From the NCBI GenBank assembly GCA_051294375.1, contig CM119265.1, positions 23,776,669-23,840,668 of the forward strand: DNA of 64,000 nt, in the 5' to 3' direction. Under the pieces are notes generated by a model. It did not search any database. It saw only the letters and a list, made by a program, of their open reading frames with translations, and had not been told where the DNA came from. The position numbers were made by a program, and so were the translations under genes. This document shows positions 28,563 through 40,745 of this stretch, one piece after another. Numbering within the stretch: the stretch's first letter is position 1; every line of letters begins with the position of its first letter. Source of the stretch: Paraspadella gotoi. Taxonomy: Eukaryota > Chaetognatha.

Positions 28563-31500
28563 TTACCGATGATCGCTACCAGAGGCGCGAGGCCGTTTTT
28601 CACTTGACTTGTTGTTCAAGAAATGATGAGGTTCGATGCCGTAGGGTCTTAAATGATAAACGAGATACTCCATCACGTACATCATGTTAGGCGAAATGTA
28701 GTGAAAAGAAATGGCGTAGTCGCTACAACAGTCCGATCCCTCTTTCGAAGGATAGAAGATGTAGGACCAGTACCACGACGAGCGCGGAATGTGGCCGGGG
28801 ATGAGGTGGTGTTCGGGAACGAAGGGCATGAAGGTCTCTCGCCCAAGACGGTCTCTAGAGTCACCTGCGGCCACGCCCATTTTTTCGAGGCAATGCCCGA
28901 CTTCAACATCCTCGGAGCCACCGTTGTCACGTCGGCAATTCCCGGCTTCGACGCCGGTCACGAATCGGCGCACGGCGGCCCGTGTGAGCACGTAGCCGGC
29001 ACCGCCCGACATGTAGCCCTGACGGACGTAGGGTTTGAAGCGGCGCCCGAAGTAGACTAGTTCGGAAGCGGAGGTGTTGGAAAGGAGGAGGCGTAGGTTC
29101 TCCATGATCACGAAAGTATCGTCGTCGGCTTTGAAGAAAAAGTCGTAGTCGTCCAGATAATGGTCGTGAACGAACTGCGAGCAACATTATAAAGTATCAT
29201 GGTAATGGGGAGACACGTGTGATGCCCTGCCCTGCATCTCCCGACATCTGGCGCTCAGGGCTTTGGACCTGCAGTGACCACTGACCACCCCATGTCACCA
29301 GCTTGACCGTGAGGGTATTGAACCCGGAACTAACGGTTGGTGAACAAGTGCTAAGCTGTGCAAGTCAATGGAACGAGCTGAGTTTCACCAAGCTATACGG
29401 GAGGCGAATTTAGGATTCGCCACAATATGTCAATTTTTAACGATAAATAAAATATAAGTTATAATAAGCTCAAAATGAAAATTAATAACAACCACAAAAA
29501 GCGGGCGTAGAAACGGAAAACGAATTGAAGTTTACTGATTATAATCTACATTTAAAAACGTTAAAAATATTATATAATATAAAAACCCGTTTGATAAACA
29601 AAATTAAGACCTTGAAAGCTGCTTTGGTTTTGGCCCAGAGGTTGTTCCTTCCTTCGGCGACTCCATCCAATGCGACCGCGCCCAATGTTTTGTCGGCTTT
29701 GGTCGACATAAAAATGAGTTTGTTGCAGCGTTTACCCCAAGTCGCCTTTACATGCCTAAAAAAAGATTCAAAATAACTTAGGTTATGTTTTGATGATTTT
29801 ATTATAAAATGTGGTACCCCTTTTTTGTGACCAGAACACGTTCTGAGAAAACTACTGGACCAAATTTATTTAAATTTGGAATGCCTATGTGAATACAAAT
29901 AGAAATATCGAGGCGAATTTCAATAATTGACCCCTGAGCCGAGATATGGGCCCTCTGGGAGGTCACCCATTGGGGCAAAACATTTTTTACAAATTTTTCA
30001 AATATTTTTGTTTTGAACAGTTGCACAAACGTTTACTCTTCCACAAAAACCTATTTATTACCTCAAAAACGTTAGTTAACCTTAATTTTTATCTTCATGA
30101 ACATCAGCTGTTCAAGTCAGATTTGGAATAATTTTGGAAAATTGGAAGTAAAACGATGAACCATGCATCTTCAAACAATGCTTAATTATTGAAAATTTAT
30201 CAATTTTAGTTCTAAAATTTTTTTTTACATGTTTAAGACGTCAATGTACCTGATGCTACTAAAAAATATTAAAATATAAAAAAAAAATTTTTAGCCTTTT
30301 TTGGTATCTCTTGTCAGGGGTTGAATATCAAAATTCGCCTCGATAGTTCCATTTATATCGTCATTAGGACTGTATATACAGTAAACACATTTAAATCCTA
30401 TTCTTTTTAAGATAGAAATCTCAGGAAAACGGCATTCTTTTTCTTTTTTCCCGTTCTATCTGAATATATGACTTTTGTTAGACTTTTTAAAATTCTTGGC
30501 CCTTCCCAGGAGCGCCAAAGTGCCACGAGCATCAAAATTCACATATATTCGTAGATTTCTTGAACAATATCTATATAAATTTAATTTTTTAATATAATTA
30601 GTTCATTCCTGACTAGAATATTGCATTGCAAGTTAGTTAATATACTAAAAAGTTTTAGGTGCTTATTATGTTGAAAAACTATTTTTAAAACCGGAAGTTA
30701 TCAAAAAAGCAAAAAATTAGTTCTAAAGCTACGAACTACTTTTATAAATTTGTTAGATATGTTACATGTTCTTTTTTATCATTTATTTCAAAAGTTTAAT
30801 TTAAATATTTTATTTAGTTATTAGATATTGTTTAATTATGCAGACGCGCAAGCTTTTTTTACTTTAACTTTGATGTTTAAAATGGCTGATGAACTTTCAT
30901 TGTATTTTTATGTCAGATACCCAATCAATAATATCAATATATATTGTTATAATAGAGAAATATGGTGTAAAGACATTATAAAAAAACATTAAATGTAATC
31001 GTTGTTCATCTTCATTTCAAACTCAATTTAAAAACAAAAAAAAATAAAAAAGGAATAAAGAAAAAGTCAATCTCTTGAACCTTTGAACCTTCCCTAAATC
31101 ATGGTGGTGGATGATCCCAACCACCACGGCCGCACAATGACTCCCCGTCTCCGCTCGCTGAGACAGAGGGAGACCTCTGGAAAGGCAATAAGCAACCAAT
31201 GCCCTCTCATCACCTGTCGCAACTATGACTCTCCTCAGAGAAGTTGTCAACCCAAATGACATCTTCAGATGAATAAAGGGGAAAGCTCAAGTCCTCATTT
31301 AAAATCAGCACGGACAATAAACACAATTTTTCTTAACTAGCTTTAAAGCTACAAATCATAGGTGACCACCATTCGATTCATTTTTTATTGCTCTATCTAT
31401 ATATGTCACTTTTGATTCTGATTCCTGATTTCTGGAACGGGCAGCTTTTTTTATCTCAAGATGTATATTACTATCAGGAATACTGAGATTGAGAGAGAGT

Positions 31501-33921
31501 GAATAGGAAATGAAGGAAAAAGAATGTTTTAGGTTCAGTTAATTGTTTTTTTAAATAGAACTATTTATTAAAATATAAATGTAGAAAATATTAACTGTGA
31601 AAAAATTATAAAAACTGTAAATAGTAACTAACATTAACTAAATCAATTTCATTTAATACAAAAAATTTTTGTATTAAAAAATAAAAGGATAGATAAGAAT
31701 AGATAAGAGATAGAAGGGAAATAATAAGACATAAAATTAATAAAGAGAGCTCAACATAAAGATAGCACCCCCTACGTGGACAAATAAAAGTAGTACCGAT
31801 AAGATTGGGTCATGAGAGGGTCAAGTCAACCTCAGTTTCCTTTACCGACTAAACTGTTATATGTGGGTCACTGGGTCAGGTAATGTTCCGTGAGGAAACA
31901 GATTAGTGCGACTCAATTTGACTTTAAATACCTGCCAGTTGCCCTCTTTTCAGGTAAGGTAGCCAGGGCCTGTCCGTGCTGATTTTTAAAATTTGGTTGC
32001 TACAGGTGATTAGAGGGCATTGGTTGCTTATTGCTTTTCCAGAGGTCTGCCTCGGCGAGTAGAGACGGGGGAGTCATTGTGCGACCGTGGTGGTCGGATC
32101 ATCTCCACCACACAATTTAGAGAAGGTTCAAGGGTTCAAGAGATTCACTCTTTATTCACTCTTTTTTTTCGTTGTTTGTCTTTGCATATTTTTTTTTTTT
32201 CGTGGTTTTAAATTGAGTTTGAAATAAAGATAGTCTTTTACAACAACGATTACATTTAATTTTTTTCTTGTAATGTCTTTACACCATATTTCTTTAATTA
32301 TAACAATATATATTTGGATTATTGATTTGGGTTATCTGACATTAAAATACAAATGAAAGTTCATCAGCCATTTTAAACGTCAAAGTTAAGGTAAAAAAGG
32401 CTTTGCGTCTGCATAATTAAACAATATCTAATAATTAATATAAAATATTTAAATTATATTTTAAATAAATAATAAAAAAAAACATATAACATATCTAGAA
32501 AATTTATAAAATTAGTTTGTATCTTTAGAACTAATTTTTTTGCTGTTTTTTGTAACTTCCGGTTTGTAAAAATAGTTTTCAAACATAATAAGCACCTAAA
32601 ACTATTTTTTTAATATATTAACTAACTTGCAATGCAATATTCTAGTCAGGAATGAACTAATTATATTAAAAAATTAAAATTTAAATAGAACTTGTTCAAA
32701 AAATCTACGATTATATGTGAATTTTGACGCTCGTGGCACTTTGGCGCTCCTGGGAAGGGCCAAGAATTTTAAAAAGTCTAACAAAAGTCATATATTCAGA
32801 TAGAACGGAAAAAAAGGAAAAGAATGCCGTTTTCCTGAGATTTCTATCTTAAAAAGAATCGGATTTAAATGTGTCTAATTATACAGTATATATATATATA
32901 TGTATATATATATACTGTATATACAGTGTATATGTAAAATTTCATAAAATTAGCTCGAGTACTTTGGTGGGAATAGATTCTGGACCCAAAAAAGGGGTAC
33001 CACATTTTATAATATGAAGCCTTCTGTACTCATTGATGGAAAAAAATTACAACTTTTTTTAATTGCTTACAAACGGAAATAAGTAACACATTTAAAATAA
33101 AGTTTATTTATGACTCTAAAAAAAAAACCTTATGGTTCTGCAACTCAGAATTTAAAATGATGGTAGCTTTTAACCTCGAAAATGTCATGAGAATTAATAA
33201 AATTAACCTTGTTTTATTCATTCCTTTCTGTTAATGCATCGTTACAAACAGGTACGTAAAACTAAAAAAAATTTGCTTTCGACTATATTTCAATTCGGCA
33301 TGACATTTTAATGAAGAACGTTTGTTTACCGAGCCTTAGAATCATGGTTCTGCGGTCCGGTCATGATCCAACAGAGAACGCGGACTTTTTGAAAGAGACG
33401 CACCGCCTCGACGTCCTCCTTGTAATGCGCCCCATGATGTTGGCTGCTGAAGTCGATGGGCTCGTCCGGACCGGCGACACCCTCCAAATCGGTGTGGGAG
33501 TGAGGGTCGTGTTCCGGGCGGGCGAATAAATTAGCAGCGCCCAGAAGCCTTCGGGCTCTGAAAAGAGTAGAAACAAAAGTAGTTATTAATATTATATTAA
33601 TAATACTAATCTTTTCGAAGATGAGGCGATACATGATGAACTTTTCCTAAAGATTTACGATAAAAATAGAATGATAAAACGGTCAAACTTGCATATAGGG
33701 TATTAGAAAAGATCGGATAAGATGACAAATAGGCAACTATATAGTATATAATTATTGTCAATGTAGTCTCAAATTGCAAAACAGCAAGCCACAAACCTGA
33801 GTCCATATCCGAAAAGCATGGGTCCGCTTAGTACAGTATAGCCGACAATCGTAACTAATATTAATCCGACCAAAATCAAGACAATTAGCCGGAAATTTCG
33901 CCAGTGAGCAATCATTTTCAT
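28563..33921 (-). CDS. C1GALT1: Core 1 synthase: glycoprotein-N-acetylgalactosamine 3-beta-galactosyltransferase
   Basis: Four exons on the minus strand: 33921-33797, 33557-33330, 29755-29610 and 29174-28563 (TAA), with matching phases. The product is about 371 residues, near the human length of 363. Exon 1 encodes a type II signal anchor ([20 protein letters not shown]) after a short cytoplasmic start. Exon 2 starts the catalytic domain at [14 protein letters not shown]. Exon 3 has [15 protein letters not shown]. Exon 4 has the DxD metal-binding motif in [11 protein letters not shown], then [59 protein letters not shown] and [11 protein letters not shown]. The enzyme adds galactose to Tn antigen in the Golgi to make core 1 O-glycans. 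Intron 2 (3.57 kb) holds a large inverted-repeat element and intron 3 a SINE. Confidence 0.96.
29200..29426 (-). mobile_element. tRNA-derived SINE-like repeat, copy 2
   Basis: Matches 10525-10769. The minus strand reads TCCGGGTTCAATACCCTCAC, a good B box, and TATAGCTTGGTGAAAC, a plausible A box. It sits in C1GALT1 intron 3, about 25 bp from the splice acceptor of exon 4. Confidence 0.7.
29801..33013. mobile_element. 3.2 kb inverted-repeat (fold-back) element in C1GALT1 intron 2
   Basis: Both ends carry ATTATAAAATGTGGTACCCC in opposite orientation (29801 and, reversed, 33013). Many inner segments pair the same way: CTTCCCAGGAGCGCCAAAGT (about 30502) with its complement near 32740; ACCGGAAGTTA (about 30690) with 32562; TGGAAAGGCAATAAGCAACC (about 31180) with 32020; AATCAGCACGGAC (about 31300) with 31970. 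Arms are about 29801-31316 and 31966-33013, joined by a ~650-bp loop. The left arm has ~500 bp lacking in the right. No transposase frame is visible, so it looks non-autonomous. Target duplication is unclear. Confidence 0.85.
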
Positions 33922-34229
33922 AGCGTAGATTATTCAGTATTTGATATCACAGGTAAATATATCCACATTGTTTACGTCTGGATACTGTATCACAGAAAAC
34001 GAAGAAAAGTTATCACTTCATGGTAATAAGCTTTAGAAGTTATAAGCTTTAGAAGTAAATCTGAAAAATAATAAAAACCAAAATACACAATTACCATTTA
34101 TCGGTTATGGGTAAAATTAGTATCTTACAAATAAATCACAATCAATATTGACAAATTCCGAAATATTTATGGCATGCAAATCGAAGAAGATCTCTTGCTT
34201 TCGGCCCTCGCGTCATAAAATTCCTGAGG

Positions 34230-34500
34230 AATGAAACAAGATTGAGCAAACCATGCCTGATTTGCCTGATCAATCGATCATTAGCGGTAATTAATTTATT
34301 TAAATAATTAATTATTAATTAATCAGATCCTGCATAGTTTGCTCAAACTAGTTTTTTTTTAGGTCTTTTCGTCACTGACCACGACAAAGGCAAAAGACGA
34401 CGATGATACTACGACGACGATAACACCGACGATTAATAGATTGATTGATGAATTAATTGATAGTTTAATTGACTGATTAATAAATTGTTTAATTAAATGA
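34230..34500 (-). repeat. Dispersed repeat R1, partial copy
   Basis: Contains the end motif GATTGAGCAAACCATGCCTG, ATCATTAGCGGTAATTAAT and CACTGACCACGACAAAGGC, shared with 42358-42560. A TTAATTGAT-rich run follows. Confidence 0.65.
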
Positions 34501-35359
34501 TTAATTAAATGATTAATTATTGAGTTTCAAAGAATTTTCAAAAGAAGCGTCGGGTAATACCAATTGCGGTGACTCAAAAACAGGAATTTGGAGAAAAATT
34601 CGAGACGTGTTTTTTGTGAGAGAAGAAATACGTATATTTCCAAAAACAGAGAAAAAGGCAAAAAACGCTAAAAATCACAACAACAACAACTACGTATTTA
34701 CATACTTTCGGGTAATGTGATCTCTTTTAGGTGAACAAGTATAATACATAGTCTTACCTTCCTACCAAATATGAACTTGAACTTGTACGAGAATTTAAAA
34801 CGAAAGAAGGGCATACCGACTGACAGAGATAGACATACCGACCGACCGGAAAGTGTTTCAGAGTCACCACACCAGATTCCAGTCACCAGAATAACACGAA
34901 AACGAAGTTAAATATTAATAAAATATTTTTCCATACCACTTATTTTACATAATACATACATAATCTCTCAAACTATCCTAAATTATACTTAACAAAACTG
35001 TTAATGACCGGTACACAACTAAAGCGACTAGTTGAGATGTAATTTTACTCTCGACGACCGTGGTCAAGGTTGGTTTTGGCTTAGGGGTAGTTAGGGTTAA
35101 GTTCATGGTTAGGGTAATAAAGTAATATTTTTTGGGGTAATTTTACTATTCGACGACCGCAAACAACCTAAGGTACCACCGGTCGGTGCTTTGTTAATCC
35201 ATTTAATTTTGTTTTCACTCTAGCGTCGAGTCTCAGTTTGCCCAATAATATACATTTTTTTTGTTCAGTAATACCAATTTTATAATTTTATAATAAATAA
35301 TAATTTAAAATTTATTTTAATTGCTATTTTTATATTAGAGGTAGAAAATGAATTGTTTG

Positions 35360-35615
35360 TTTACGTACAAGTTTTATTAAGAAACATAAATTTTGGACAT
35401 GTTTCAGCTTTAATGTAAGCCTTCATCAGCGCAACGAATTGATTTGTGAAACAAATATTTTCACAGACTCTTTTTCTCTCTCTCTCTCTCTCTTCAAACT
35501 TCAAAGTCTGTAAAATTATTTGTTTCACAAATCAATTCGTTTTTGCCTCGATAAAGGTTTACAATGCAGCCGAAACATGTTCGAAATTTATGTTTCTTAA
35601 TAAAACTCGTACGTA
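35360..35615. repeat. Dispersed repeat R2, palindromic copy
   Basis: Arms TTATTAAGAAACATAAATTT (about 35375) and its complement near 35590 flank a central (CT)n run (35471-35494). Both arms carry the ACATGTTTC..GCTTTAATG or CATTGTAAACC..GAAACATGT motif pair. The half copy at 19430 belongs to the same family. Confidence 0.7.
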
Positions 35616-35984
35616 AACAAGGAAAGGAAAGGAAAAATAATATTTTTATATTACATTTTTTAAACTGTTAGTTTAGTTTTTTTACCCCTGCCAGTGCCAT
35701 TTTTTGTTATTCTTGCGTAATATATAATAATAAAAAAATCGCTCGTAAGAAGCGAAAAAAAAACCGACCGCAAAATCCCGGTTGGCGAATAAGCCATTTT
35801 ATTTGAATTTAAAAAAAAAAAATTAGTATTTTATATGTTTTTTCAAAAAGACGCCAAAACCCCGGTAGGCGAAAGTTTAATTTTGCCCTTATTTATATTA
35901 CTTTGTTGAAATCATAAATTTAATCGCTCATAAACAATTTAAACATCATAGCTCATTAACAATCAGTTATTCCGGATGACGCAA

Positions 35985-36032
<48 letters not shown>
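35985..36032. repeat. Poly-A tract
   Basis: About 47 consecutive A bases; could be a microsatellite or the tail of a decayed retroelement. Confidence 0.95.
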
Positions 36033-36034
<2 letters not shown>

Positions 36035-37748
36035 CCGAGGAAGAAAATGCAGAGATTTGAGTCAGTTCTATAAATAATGAAATCATTAATTGGATAATGT
36101 TACTCGGGTTTCGAAATTATCCCGATCTGTATTTCATTTCCGCTAAAGCCTAAAGAGGAAAACTTGGAGTTGCTTTTGTAAAGAAGAGACGACGAAAACT
36201 AAGATTATTATTACTATAATCTACGCGAACCAACGAGATTTTAAAACGCATTTAAAAGGTTTATCTTAAAGTTAGAATGAAATTTAGATCCAAAGATCAG
36301 AACGAAAAAAAAAAGACTGGGACAACTTTAAAATGTTTATGATTTTAGCAAACAAGATAAAGGAACTTCGATCCCGAATTTCAAGCGTGGCAAAAAGTTA
36401 AGGAACGAGGAGGGGGTTCTTTCATTTATAAAATATTTTTAAAAAAACGGCTCAATACATTTTAACTTTTTGAAAACCAAAATATTATTAAGTAATATCT
36501 ATTAAAGCGCTAATTATTTTTATTTTGAGATTAAACAAATCGCAGTTATTTTTAAAAACTTTATCTTATTTCGTTAACGAAGTAGGTTGTGATTTGTTGC
36601 AGGCAAATGTCTGGGATGCCATTTGATCGAAGACACGGGGGGATTTCTTGCGAAAACTCGCAGATACGAAAAACTCGCCGAAAGTCGCCGACCAAGCTTT
36701 TGTCGAATTAAGTATCACAACTCTTACGTCGCGAGTCTCGCCGGATGAGAAAGTCACTCGTCACAAAACTGTTCGCCCATTCAGGATACGAGTGACCAAA
36801 AAATAAATTTCCGGAAGATAGGGGTTAGCTGAAGATATTTTTAATCTTGCCTAAGCGGCAAGCCTATTTATTATTTTTGTTTTTCAGAATAATCAGAGAT
36901 AATTTTATCCCGTTGGGGCATATCAAAAGCTAATTTTTAGGTTGTATCCGGTCCGCCAGGTTTCATAACGACAGTCGATATAAAAATCAAAACTTCAGTC
37001 TGTCGCTGACATATTTTTTTAGTTTAGATACATCCTTGATAGCTTTCCCCCCTAAAAGTATTTCTAACTTGGCGAAGTAAAAATTGCCTCACAATAGTGT
37101 GTAAAGTTGAGTCATTTTAATTCGAAACGACTTGTGAAATTTAAGATATCAACCCTGACCTTTTCAATTGGAATATTTAAACATCGTATTAGTGTGTACA
37201 TGTTAGAGATACGAAATCAACACAAAGATAAAATATGTATAATTGTATATAAAATTATTCTTCAATGAAATAAAAAATCTTAAAAGAATAATAGTGCAAT
37301 AATAGTGCAAGACTAGTAAACCTAATTGGATATTAACAATAACAAATAACTAATTTTCGGATATATAGGAAAAGAAAGAAAAAAATAAATCAGGACAGAA
37401 AGAAAAAATCGGGAAAGAGAGAAAAAAGAAAGAAAGAAAGATAGTAAAAGAGAAAGAAAGAAAGAGGGAAAGAAAGAAAAAAAAGATTAAGCGAAAAAAA
37501 GAGAATGAATGAATGAAATTAGAGAAAGAACAAGAGAGTGAACAAAAGAGAACAAAAGTTGGACGGGCCTCCGGTATAATAACAATTAGTCTGACTCGAC
37601 TCAACTAACCAAACTACTAAACTCAGCTTTCATATAATCCATCATCCATGGATTAATTTTAAACGTTAAGTACTTGACCTTAATTACAATCTTAAAATTA
37701 AGAAATAAAATTAGGACCTACTAATGAGAATTAAGAGAATTGTGGACA

Positions 37749-40520
37749 ATGAATCTTTTTGAAAGAAATATTAATCAGAATGCGGGAAACGAACTTACGA
37801 AACAACAAAAACAAGCTTATGAGGTACCTTTAAGGAAAAAGAGGCAGAAAATATAAATATATGAGATCGTGGCTACAAATTTTAAAAAAGTAATTAACCA
37901 AATTAACAAATCTTTTAATTTAGATATCCAAGGTTATGTTGGGAATATGTGAAGAGGCGACATCAAACGGAAAGCGGCTCTTGCAAATTCTGAAATCTCA
38001 GGTTACTTTCCTAAATAATGTATTAACTAAAATGAATCGATCATTAGTACATTTGGCTGTCTCAAAACTCAGTCAAATTTTAAAAGTATTTGAATTTAGC
38101 TGAATCAGCTTATTGCAGATTCCGACTCTATAATTTACTTAGTCGGTCCCTACCCACAATATTATCGGTATATTACGTAGATCATCTTAGAAAAATTAGT
38201 TTTGAAAACATATTTAAAAAAAATCTACGTCTGTCCGTCCGTCCCCCTTGGCTTTGAACGCAAATTACTCATGAGTGGAATCTCGGATGCAATAGTAGGC
38301 TTACTACCGGTGGTTTAACCTCCCTGTCATCATTGTAAATGGACCATTCTGACCAGAGCTAGAACCCTGGACCATCGGCTTCGGAGATGAAGCATTAGCC
38401 CAATACTCAATGACGGCCCAATGAAAAGAAGTCAGATCCAGCTGGCAATATTGTCAGTACGGTATCAATTTTTCTGGAGCCTGGAGGCAGCCAAAAGTGC
38501 CTTCGTTGTCGACAACATTTCGCGTCTCAGGATTTTTTTTCTCAATTCTTCTGATTTTTTCAGGGAAAACGCTTAATCACAGTCGAAGAAACTTTGTTTG
38601 AAGTCGAAATAGAGCTAGATTTTACCGAAAATGACATGAATGACTTGGAACGATCCTGCATGTTGTCGTGTCTCCCAAGATTAGCTCAGCAACAAAAAGC
38701 GGAACGGTGCGAAAGCTGTTGTAGTTTTGGATAATACAGGGAGGTCCAGATCTTTTGGGACTAACTTTAAAAAATCGTTTAGACAGGTATTTTCGCCAGT
38801 TTTTAGAAATTTTGCAATGAAGTGGCGGAAAGAATTTTAACATGTTATGCAAAAAGCTTTAATTACAGTATTTACTGTTGGATTTTTCAGACGCTTGAGA
38901 CATTGATCAAAAGAAAATTTTCCCTAGTTTCCAAATATAATACCTTTATTCTTATATCATAAACCGTTTTTGTGGTGTAAGGCTGTAAGCATTTGAAGTT
39001 AGTTCCATTAGAGCTGTAGAACAATGATAAATTAAATAACCGTTCAATAATAGATAATCCTTATCAAGTATTTGTTACCTATTCTCCAACAATTTACTCT
39101 TTCATTTAGCCAAAAGGAAACTGAACGTCGGGCGCATGAAGCTCATGAAGCACGCGCTCGTATTGCCGAATTCGAGCGGGTTGACCCGGACCGACCAGAC
39201 GAACCACCCAAAAAGACGCCGCTCACCAACACGTTCTCCAATATGCCTACAGAACTGGAACAAAACCTGGAGCTTAACTTGCAGGCGAATGAAATAAAAA
39301 TCTCTTGAAAAAAAAAAAGTTTTTAAAGGAGTGATAAAACACGCAGGAGGTTCGATATCGTGTACAACAGCTGAAGTACATTGCCGACGTAATTTTGAAG
39401 GTATAAAGTAATCTTACAGGTTGGCATTTCTTACTAGTATTCATTAAAGTGCTGGTGACAAATAATCCCATGCAAAACTTGATAACAGGAGCTTAATTTG
39501 GAAATGGATGACATTGCAAGGATTAAAAACATGATGAGAGAGTTCCAGGTTATTTCTTGCACCACTTGCTTGCATAATCTCTTAAACTATCCTAAAAAGA
39601 TACTGAACCAAACCCCTTATTGACCACTACTCAACAAAAGCGAGGAGTTGACCCGAGTTCAATTTAGAAAGACGAGCCAAGAAAAACATGTTGCGAAGAG
39701 TTAGGCGTTAGTAAAATTTCTAAATTTAACTTTAATTTAATTCTTAAAAGTGAAGAACGAACAACATTATATTAATAAACATTTATGTAATAAAAAAATT
39801 TATAATAAATTTTACAATTTACGCAGTAGGCCATATTATACTAATACTATAACCAATAAATGTTAAAATTTTAAAACAGTTTTTTTAAAGATTTTTTTTG
39901 CAGATTTGGATTCGTCATAAAAAGTTGATGAAAGAAATATAACTTTTTTGAAAAATTCCTTCATTAAGTGGGTCAAAAATTAGAAAAAGATATATTTTAA
40001 GCTGAAAATTAACTTTTTATATATTAAATATAGTTTTTTAATTTTTAACAACTTAATAAAAGAATTTTTAAAAATGATTTATATTTTCTTATCAACATTT
40101 GACGAGGAATTCAAATCTGCAATCAAAATTAAGAGAAGCCTATTTTGAAATATTTCGATTTTATAAGGATAGCCTACTGCAAAAATTAAAAAAACATAAA
40201 ATTAATTTTTAAAAAAAATTAATGTTCACTGATGGTATGTTGTTCATAATTGACTTTTAGATTTTTCGTATGTAACTTTCACTACGCCTTAGCGAAGAGG
40301 TCAGGGACTATGTAGTATGTAATTAGTATTTGGCTCAAATCACTACTAGTCAAAGTTGGGGGTTTTCTAGTAAAGTATATCATTAATAATTCCTAGGACT
40401 AAATTTGACACAAGCTTGTGTGGTTATTTCGTCTCCCCCACATAAAACGAACTCTATTTACAGGACAGAATCATCGAAATTTCTAAACAAGCAGATAATA
40501 TATTGCGGGAAGAAAGCTGA
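37749..40520 (+). CDS. SNAP-25/23/29-like Qbc SNARE, divergent
   Basis: Seven exons: 37749-37823 (ATG), 37924-38001, 38564-38706, 39110-39284, 39347-39400, 39489-39548 and 40464-40520 (TGA), about 213 residues, with all phases agreeing. The first SNARE helix aligns without gaps to SNAP-25 (EISKVMLGICEEATSNGKRL), with glutamine at the zero layer (LKSQGKRL). A short Cys pair follows (ERSCMLSCLPRL), likely palmitoylated, where SNAP-25 has four cysteines. A charged linker leads to a second helix split over exons 4-7 (PTELEQNLELNLQ, YRVQQLKYIADVILK, EMDDIARIKNMM, ISKQADNILREES). Qbc SNAREs drive membrane fusion with a syntaxin and VAMP. Exon 4 appears to end in a GC donor (CAG|GCGAAT); reading through instead gives a stop at 39306. 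Confidence 0.85.
38105..38280 (+). repeat. Dispersed repeat R1, fragment
   Basis: Contains CAGATTCCGACTCTATAATT, AGTCGGTCCC and TCTGTCCGTCCGTCCCCC, shared with 51345-51480. It lies in SNARE intron 2. Confidence 0.65.
38290..38455 (-). mobile_element. tRNA-derived SINE-like fragment
   Basis: On the minus strand TGGGCCGTCATTGAGTATTG resembles an A box and GGTCCAGGGTTCTAGCTCTG a B box at tRNA-like distance. It abuts the R1 fragment in SNARE intron 2. Confidence 0.5.
39701..40291. mobile_element. Fold-back MITE, copy C, with 8-bp target duplication
   Basis: A 591-bp element in SNARE intron 6. The left end TTAGGCGTTAGTAAAA mirrors the right end TTTCACTACGCCTTA. It is flanked by the direct repeat GCGAAGAG (39693-39700 and 40292-40299). 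An 8-bp duplication is typical of hAT-superfamily insertion. The interior carries the same large palindrome as copies A, B and D. No open frame is present, so movement would need a transposase from elsewhere. Confidence 0.85.
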
Positions 40521-40739
40521 ACTACCTAAATTCGATCAGTTGGAACGAAATAAATTTATCGAAAAAAAGCTCGTTCTTATTTCCTTGTAACCTGGCAGCC
40601 TTCTGACAGGATCAATTTGTGCAGCGAAAAGCGGCGTCGCAGCTGTCTCGAATTGCCAGTCAAGATCAATCGCCGCTGTTTTTGCTTTTCGATCCAAGTT
40701 ATTCCATTAGACATCGACATGTAATTTTTTTAAACATCA

Positions 40740-40745
40740 AATAAA
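40740..40745 (+). promoter_or_regulatory. AATAAA abutting the next start codon
   Basis: AATAAA ends at the base before the ATG of the sushi-Kunitz gene and lies 220 bp after the SNARE stop. It could serve as the SNARE polyadenylation signal, in which case the two transcripts would overlap or be tightly spaced. It may equally be chance in AT-rich DNA. Confidence 0.3.

Larger units (their letters stand above)
33922..37748. other. Spacer between C1GALT1 and SNARE genes
   Basis: AT-rich with repeats R1 and R2 and a poly-A run. A GC-richer island at 36598-36790 has splice-like borders on both strands (a GAC|GTAAGAG donor on minus, possible acceptors on plus). It encodes no family I recognise; it could be an untranslated 5' exon of C1GALT1 or chance. 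GTTAGGG-like motifs lie near 35090-35125. Confidence 0.4.

Noticed and set aside
28653-29060. 135-codon plus-strand frame
   Set aside because: Lies exactly opposite the last C1GALT1 exon, whose protein is unmistakable.
33311-33576. Additional frames around 33311-33576 on both strands
   Set aside because: Shadows of C1GALT1 exon 2.
36566-36757. 63-codon minus-strand frame and a plus-strand alternative in a GC-richer island
   Set aside because: Neither has a family match; the splice-like borders are ambiguous between strands, so it is only mentioned as a possible untranslated exon.
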